Shown in pieces: positions 60,996 to 64,000 of a stretch of 64,000 bases of DNA; within the stretch, counting starts at the first letter, position 1; the number at the start of each line of letters is the position of its first letter. The notes under the pieces were generated by a model. The model was not told the origin of the DNA. It saw nothing but the letters and a program-made list of their open reading frames with translations, and ran no database searches. This stretch comes from Microbacterium sufflavum (lineage in GTDB: Bacteria > Actinomycetota > Actinomycetes > Actinomycetales > Microbacteriaceae), in NCBI RefSeq assembly GCF_023101165.1, contig NZ_CP078076.1:1488001-1552000 (forward strand), given 5' to 3'. A program made the position numbers and the translations under genes.

Positions 60996-61014
60996 CTAAC
61001 TTAGCTGAGCCTTA
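60996..61014 (-). promoter_or_regulatory. DtxR/IdeR-like iron box upstream of the ECF/SIP operon
   Basis: CTAACTTAGCTGAGCCTTA shares the core ACTTAGCTGAGCCTWA with the second box at the HtaA-protein promoter. It matches the 19-bp DtxR consensus at about 13 positions. It lies between the first S component gene and the ATPase gene, where a promoter for the ATPase-EcfT-SIP-S operon would be. Confidence 0.7.
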
Positions 61015-61041
61015 CCTGTGTTATCCAGCGAGGCTCCGGGG

Positions 61042-61587
61042 CTAGCGGCGGGCGACCCCGGCCCGGCGCAGCGACGTGCCGACCGCGAGGCCGATAGCGG
61101 TCCAGGCGATCGGGCCGAGCACCGAGATCGCGAGGTAGAGGATCTGCGCCCACACCGGCATCACCGACAGGTGGGCGGCGAAGAACACCACGACCGCGAC
61201 GATCACGCCGATGATCGCGGCCGAGACGAAGAAGCGCCAGGCGCCCCAGGAGCGGTACCGCGTGAGCGCGGCGACCCCCTCCTGGATGAGCCCGAACAGC
61301 AGCGCGGTGCCGATGAAACGCAGCGCCCACGCCGGATTGAACGCGCTCGCGATGAGCGCCGCGAACACGTGCGTGATGAGCGCGACGAGCGGCAGCCGCA
61401 GCACCTCCTGCGCGATGATGCCCGGCAGCACGTGCGACCCGAGCACGAGCCCGTAGAGGAACAGCAGCGGGCTCGCCAGCAGCACCGGCGTGACCCACCC
61501 GGCGATCCCGCCGAGGAGGCCCGTCGCGACACCGATCGCGGCGCAGACGAGCAGCACGCGGGTCGTGAGGACGGGGGTTCGGGCCAC
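61042..61587 (-). CDS. ECF transporter S component (YkoE-like), first copy
   Basis: A 181-residue membrane protein with six helices: TTRVLLVCAAIGVATGLLGG at the start, AFNPAWALRFIGTALLFGLIQEG in the middle, and a final IAWTAIGLAVGTSLRRAGVAR. It resembles the other S component in this cluster, though clearly diverged. The GTG start has TAGGCT six bases upstream, so it has its own leaderless promoter. The iron box lies between it and the ATPase gene. Confidence 0.85.
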   Translation of the reverse strand: MARTPVLTTRVLLVCAAIGVATGLLGGIAGWVTPVLLASPLLFLYGLVLGSHVLPGIIAQEVLRLPLVALITHVFAALIASAFNPAWALRFIGTALLFGLIQEGVAALTRYRSWGAWRFFVSAAIIGVIVAVVVFFAAHLSVMPVWAQILYLAISVLGPIAWTAIGLAVGTSLRRAGVARR

Positions 61588-61593
61588 CCCTCC

Positions 61594-61599
61594 AGCCTA
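61594..61599 (-). promoter_or_regulatory. -10 box of leaderless first S component
   Basis: TAGGCT on the minus strand, six bases before the GTG at 61587; identical to the purD and purM boxes. Confidence 0.5.
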
Positions 61600-61712
61600 C
61601 CGGCGACCTTCGCCCGACCCGGCCGTCGCGCACCCTGGCCGATCGGCACGACCGGGGAGGACCATCGTTCAGTTCTCGATCCGGCGCCGAGGAGCGGGGT
61701 TATCGTGATCCG

Positions 61713-61736
61713 CGGTGCGGCAACGACGCCGCACCG
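61713..61736 (+). promoter_or_regulatory. Hairpin in the leader of the protease gene
   Basis: CGGTGCGGC and GCCGCACCG form a perfect 9-bp stem with an AACGAC loop, 20 bp before the start codon. GTGATC flanks it on both sides as a direct repeat. It may be a leader structure or a regulator site. Confidence 0.45.
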
Positions 61737-61755
61737 TGATCATCGGGAGCGAGAT

Positions 61756-64000
61756 ATGGGTCGAACACCCCTCCGGATGGCAGCGGCCGCCACCCTGGCC
61801 ACGCTGTTCATCGCATCGACGGCAACCGCCGGCCACGCAGCGACCGGGGAGGTGACACACCCGGTTCCGGTCGCGGGAACCCCCGGGCACTACATCGTGG
61901 TCATGAAGGCCGATCCCCTCGCCAGCTACGAGGGCGACGTCAAGGGGCTGAAAGCGACGAAGCCGGCCGAGGGCGAACAGCTCGAGACGCAGTCGCAGGA
62001 CGCGCAGCGCTATGTGAAGCACCTCGAGTCCGAGCAGTCCACCCTCATCAACGACGTCGGCGTGACGCCGGACACGACGTACCAGGTCGTGCTCAACGGG
62101 TTCAGCGCCGACCTCACGGGCGAGCAGGTGGATCAGCTCCGCGCCTCGAAGGACGTTCTCGGGGTGTTCCCCGACGAGATCCGTCACCCCGACGCGCTGA
62201 CCTCCACCGACTACCTCGGCCTCGGCGACGACCGCAAGGGCCGCGGCGGGGTGTGGCAGCAGACCGGCGGCGTGAAGAAGGCCGGAGAGGGCGTCGTCGT
62301 GGGTGTGATCGACACCGGCATCGCCCCGGAGCACCCGTCGTTCGAGGGCAAGAAGCTCAAGCAGCAGAAGAAGCAGAACGCCCGGCACAAGGGCCAGCAG
62401 CCCTACACCGACGGCACCTACGTGTACTTCGACAAGTCCGACGGCGGGCAGTTCCGCGGCGCGATGGTCGAGGGCCAGGACTGGGACACGAGCGACTACT
62501 CGACCAAGCTCATCGGCGGGCAGTACTTCTTCGCGGGAGCCCAGGCCGCCGGCTTCGACTTCCAGTACGACTACCTCTCGCCGCGGGACGGCGACGGCCA
62601 CGGCTCGCACACGGCGAGCACGGCGGCGGGTGAGTTCGGGGTGGAGGCTGCGATCGAGGGCGTCGACTTCGGGACGATCTCCGGCGTCGCGCCCGGCGCG
62701 AAGGTCGCCGCATACAAGGCCTGCTACGTCGGGCCCGACACGACCGTGACCACGGACGACATCTGCGCGCTGAGCGACCTCGTCGCCGCGATCGACCAGG
62801 CCGTCGCCGACGGCGTCGACGTGATCAACTACTCGATCGGCGGCGGTGCGGCGAGCACCGTGATGGCACCAGAGGACCTGGCGTTCCTCAACGCGGCGGC
62901 CGCCGGTGTGTTCGTCGCGACCAGCGCCGGCAACGACGGTCCCGACCCGGTCACGGCCGACCACGCGTCGCCGTGGTACACCACGGTCGCGGCCTCCACC
63001 ATCCCCACGTGGGAGGGCACCGTGCAGTTCGACGGCTTCGCGCAGGCCGGCGCCTCGGTGAGCGTGCCGTTCGGTGAGAGCGTCTCCGGGCCCTCGATCG
63101 CGGCACAGGATGCCGCGGCGCCCGGAGCGGTGGACGCGACGCTGTGCCTGCCCGGCACCCTCGACCCGGCGAAGGCCGCCGGACACATCGTGGTCTGCGA
63201 CCGCGGCGGCAACGCGCGCGCCGAGAAGTCGCAGGTGGTGAAGGACGCGGGTGGCATCGGCATGGTCCTGGTGAACGTGCCCGGCGGTGCCGACTCGCTC
63301 GACAACGACTTCCACGCCGTGCCGACCGTGCACCTGAACGCCGTGCACCGCGACGCGGTCCTCGCGTATGTGCGGGGCGGAGTCGACCGTCCGATCACCC
63401 TCGTCGGCGAGAACACCACCGGCGTGACCACGCCGACCCCGCAGATCGCGGGCTTCTCCAGCCGCGGGCCGGTCCTGGCCGACGGCAACGACGTGCTCAA
63501 GCCCGACGTCGCCGCTCCCGGCGTCGCGATCCTCGCCGCCACGCACAACGCGCCGGGCGAGCAGCCGACGTTCGGCATCCTCTCCGGCACCTCGATGGCC
63601 TCCCCGCACATCGCGGGCCTCGGTGCGCTGTACCTGGGCGAGCATCCGCGGGCGACGCCGGCGGAGATCCGTTCGGCGATGATGACCACCGCCTCCGACA
63701 CCGTGCTCCCCGACGGCTCGAAGAACACCGACCCGTTCGAGCAGGGCGCGGGGCAGGTCGACGCGCGGCGATACCTGAACCCGGGTCTGCTGTACCTCAA
63801 CGGGTTCCGGGACTGGGCGGCCTTCCTCGACGGGAAGGGGCTGTCGGACTTCCCCGGCATCGAGCCCATCGACGGCAGCGACCTGAACCAGGCGTCGATC
63901 TCGATCGGGTCGCTGGCCAGCGCGCAGACCGTCACCCGCACGGTCACCTCGACGGAGAAGGGCGTGTTCACCGCGAAGGCCTCCGTGCCGGGAGTGAACG
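61756..64000 (+). CDS. Secreted subtilisin-family serine protease (S8), partial at window end
   Basis: An exported protease, 748 residues visible, running off the window. Signal peptide MAAAATLATLFIASTATAGHA lies at residues 8-28, followed by an inhibitor-I9-like propeptide (about 40-140). Catalytic residues: Asp186 (VVGVIDTGIAPEHPSF), His282 (GHGSHTAS) and Ser613 (GTSMASPHIAGL). A PA domain is inserted between His and Ser (about 430-560). A C-terminal Fn3-like domain starts before the end. GGGAGCG precedes the ATG at 61756. It probably digests extracellular protein. Confidence 0.92.
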   Translation, partial: MGRTPLRMAAAATLATLFIASTATAGHAATGEVTHPVPVAGTPGHYIVVMKADPLASYEGDVKGLKATKPAEGEQLETQSQDAQRYVKHLESEQSTLINDVGVTPDTTYQVVLNGFSADLTGEQVDQLRASKDVLGVFPDEIRHPDALTSTDYLGLGDDRKGRGGVWQQTGGVKKAGEGVVVGVIDTGIAPEHPSFEGKKLKQQKKQNARHKGQQPYTDGTYVYFDKSDGGQFRGAMVEGQDWDTSDYSTKLIGGQYFFAGAQAAGFDFQYDYLSPRDGDGHGSHTASTAAGEFGVEAAIEGVDFGTISGVAPGAKVAAYKACYVGPDTTVTTDDICALSDLVAAIDQAVADGVDVINYSIGGGAASTVMAPEDLAFLNAAAAGVFVATSAGNDGPDPVTADHASPWYTTVAASTIPTWEGTVQFDGFAQAGASVSVPFGESVSGPSIAAQDAAAPGAVDATLCLPGTLDPAKAAGHIVVCDRGGNARAEKSQVVKDAGGIGMVLVNVPGGADSLDNDFHAVPTVHLNAVHRDAVLAYVRGGVDRPITLVGENTTGVTTPTPQIAGFSSRGPVLADGNDVLKPDVAAPGVAILAATHNAPGEQPTFGILSGTSMASPHIAGLGALYLGEHPRATPAEIRSAMMTTASDTVLPDGSKNTDPFEQGAGQVDARRYLNPGLLYLNGFRDWAAFLDGKGLSDFPGIEPIDGSDLNQASISIGSLASAQTVTRTVTSTEKGVFTAKASVPGVN

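Noticed and set aside
60964..61041. TPP riboswitch before the YkoE-like ECF genes
   Set aside because: No CTGAGA or related thi-box segments are present on the minus strand; the conspicuous motif there is the DtxR-like box.

Overview
The window is one contiguous stretch of a very GC-rich chromosome, gene-dense, with short intergenic gaps and many 4-bp ATGA/GTGA gene overlaps. Gene content points to an actinobacterium of the Microbacteriaceae, most likely Microbacterium or a close relative. The markers are a DUF3073 gene beside purM-purF, an HtaA-type heme protein, a small sterol-carrier-family protein, an Rv2578c-type radical SAM protein, a 13E12/DUF222 HNH protein, MsiK-dependent (ATPase-less) CUT1 sugar transporters and DtxR/IdeR-like iron boxes. 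The genus is an inference. No rRNA, tRNA, CRISPR array, prophage or IS element was seen.

Layout. 1-5.3 kb: end of an amino-acid ABC transporter, an HxlR regulator with an MFS pump, purD, a NUDIX gene and a sterol-carrier-family protein. 5.3-11.6 kb: heme uptake, hmuTUV divergent from a large HtaA surface protein, with two DtxR/IdeR-like boxes between. 11.6-19.1 kb: small unknown genes, a three-gene operon ending in a BLUF blue-light sensor behind a large RNA hairpin, purM-purF-MFS, DUF3073 and a universal stress protein. 19.2-27.9 kb: PadR/DUF4097, a TipA-like MerR regulator with an internal start, a hydrolase, a nitroreductase, a DHA2 exporter, a Rieske-FAD oxidoreductase and a fluoride-channel pair. 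27.9-33.4 kb: a LacI-controlled sugar ABC operon with an oxidoreductase. 33.4-43.8 kb: TetR plus an RND exporter, an aldose epimerase, a DEAD-box helicase with a strongly structured leader, YaeQ, a radical SAM protein and a VanY-type peptidase. 43.9-46 kb: an acyl-CoA dehydrogenase, paired hairpin repeats and an RHH-MazF toxin-antitoxin pair. 46-54.3 kb: a GntR-headed operon carrying LsrK- and LsrF-like enzymes, known from AI-2 catabolism, with a CUT1-type rather than Lsr-type transporter. 54.4-56.5 kb: a HIT protein and a 13E12 HNH protein. 56.5-61.6 kb: an ECF transporter with two S components, a fused ATPase, EcfT and a siderophore-interacting flavoprotein, with an iron box. 61.7 kb to the end: a secreted subtilisin-family protease that runs off the window.

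How the parts work together. Two iron-acquisition loci, hmuTUV/HtaA and ECF/SIP, share an almost identical DtxR/IdeR-like 16-mer. Two sugar-type ABC systems lack their own ATPase and must borrow one. The most interesting loci are the ECF/SIP iron candidate, the LsrK/LsrF operon with a CUT1 importer, the BLUF operon with its structured leader, and the helicase leader with a possible attenuator. A recurring TANNNT-N6-start arrangement marks many genes as probably leaderless and was used to choose start codons.
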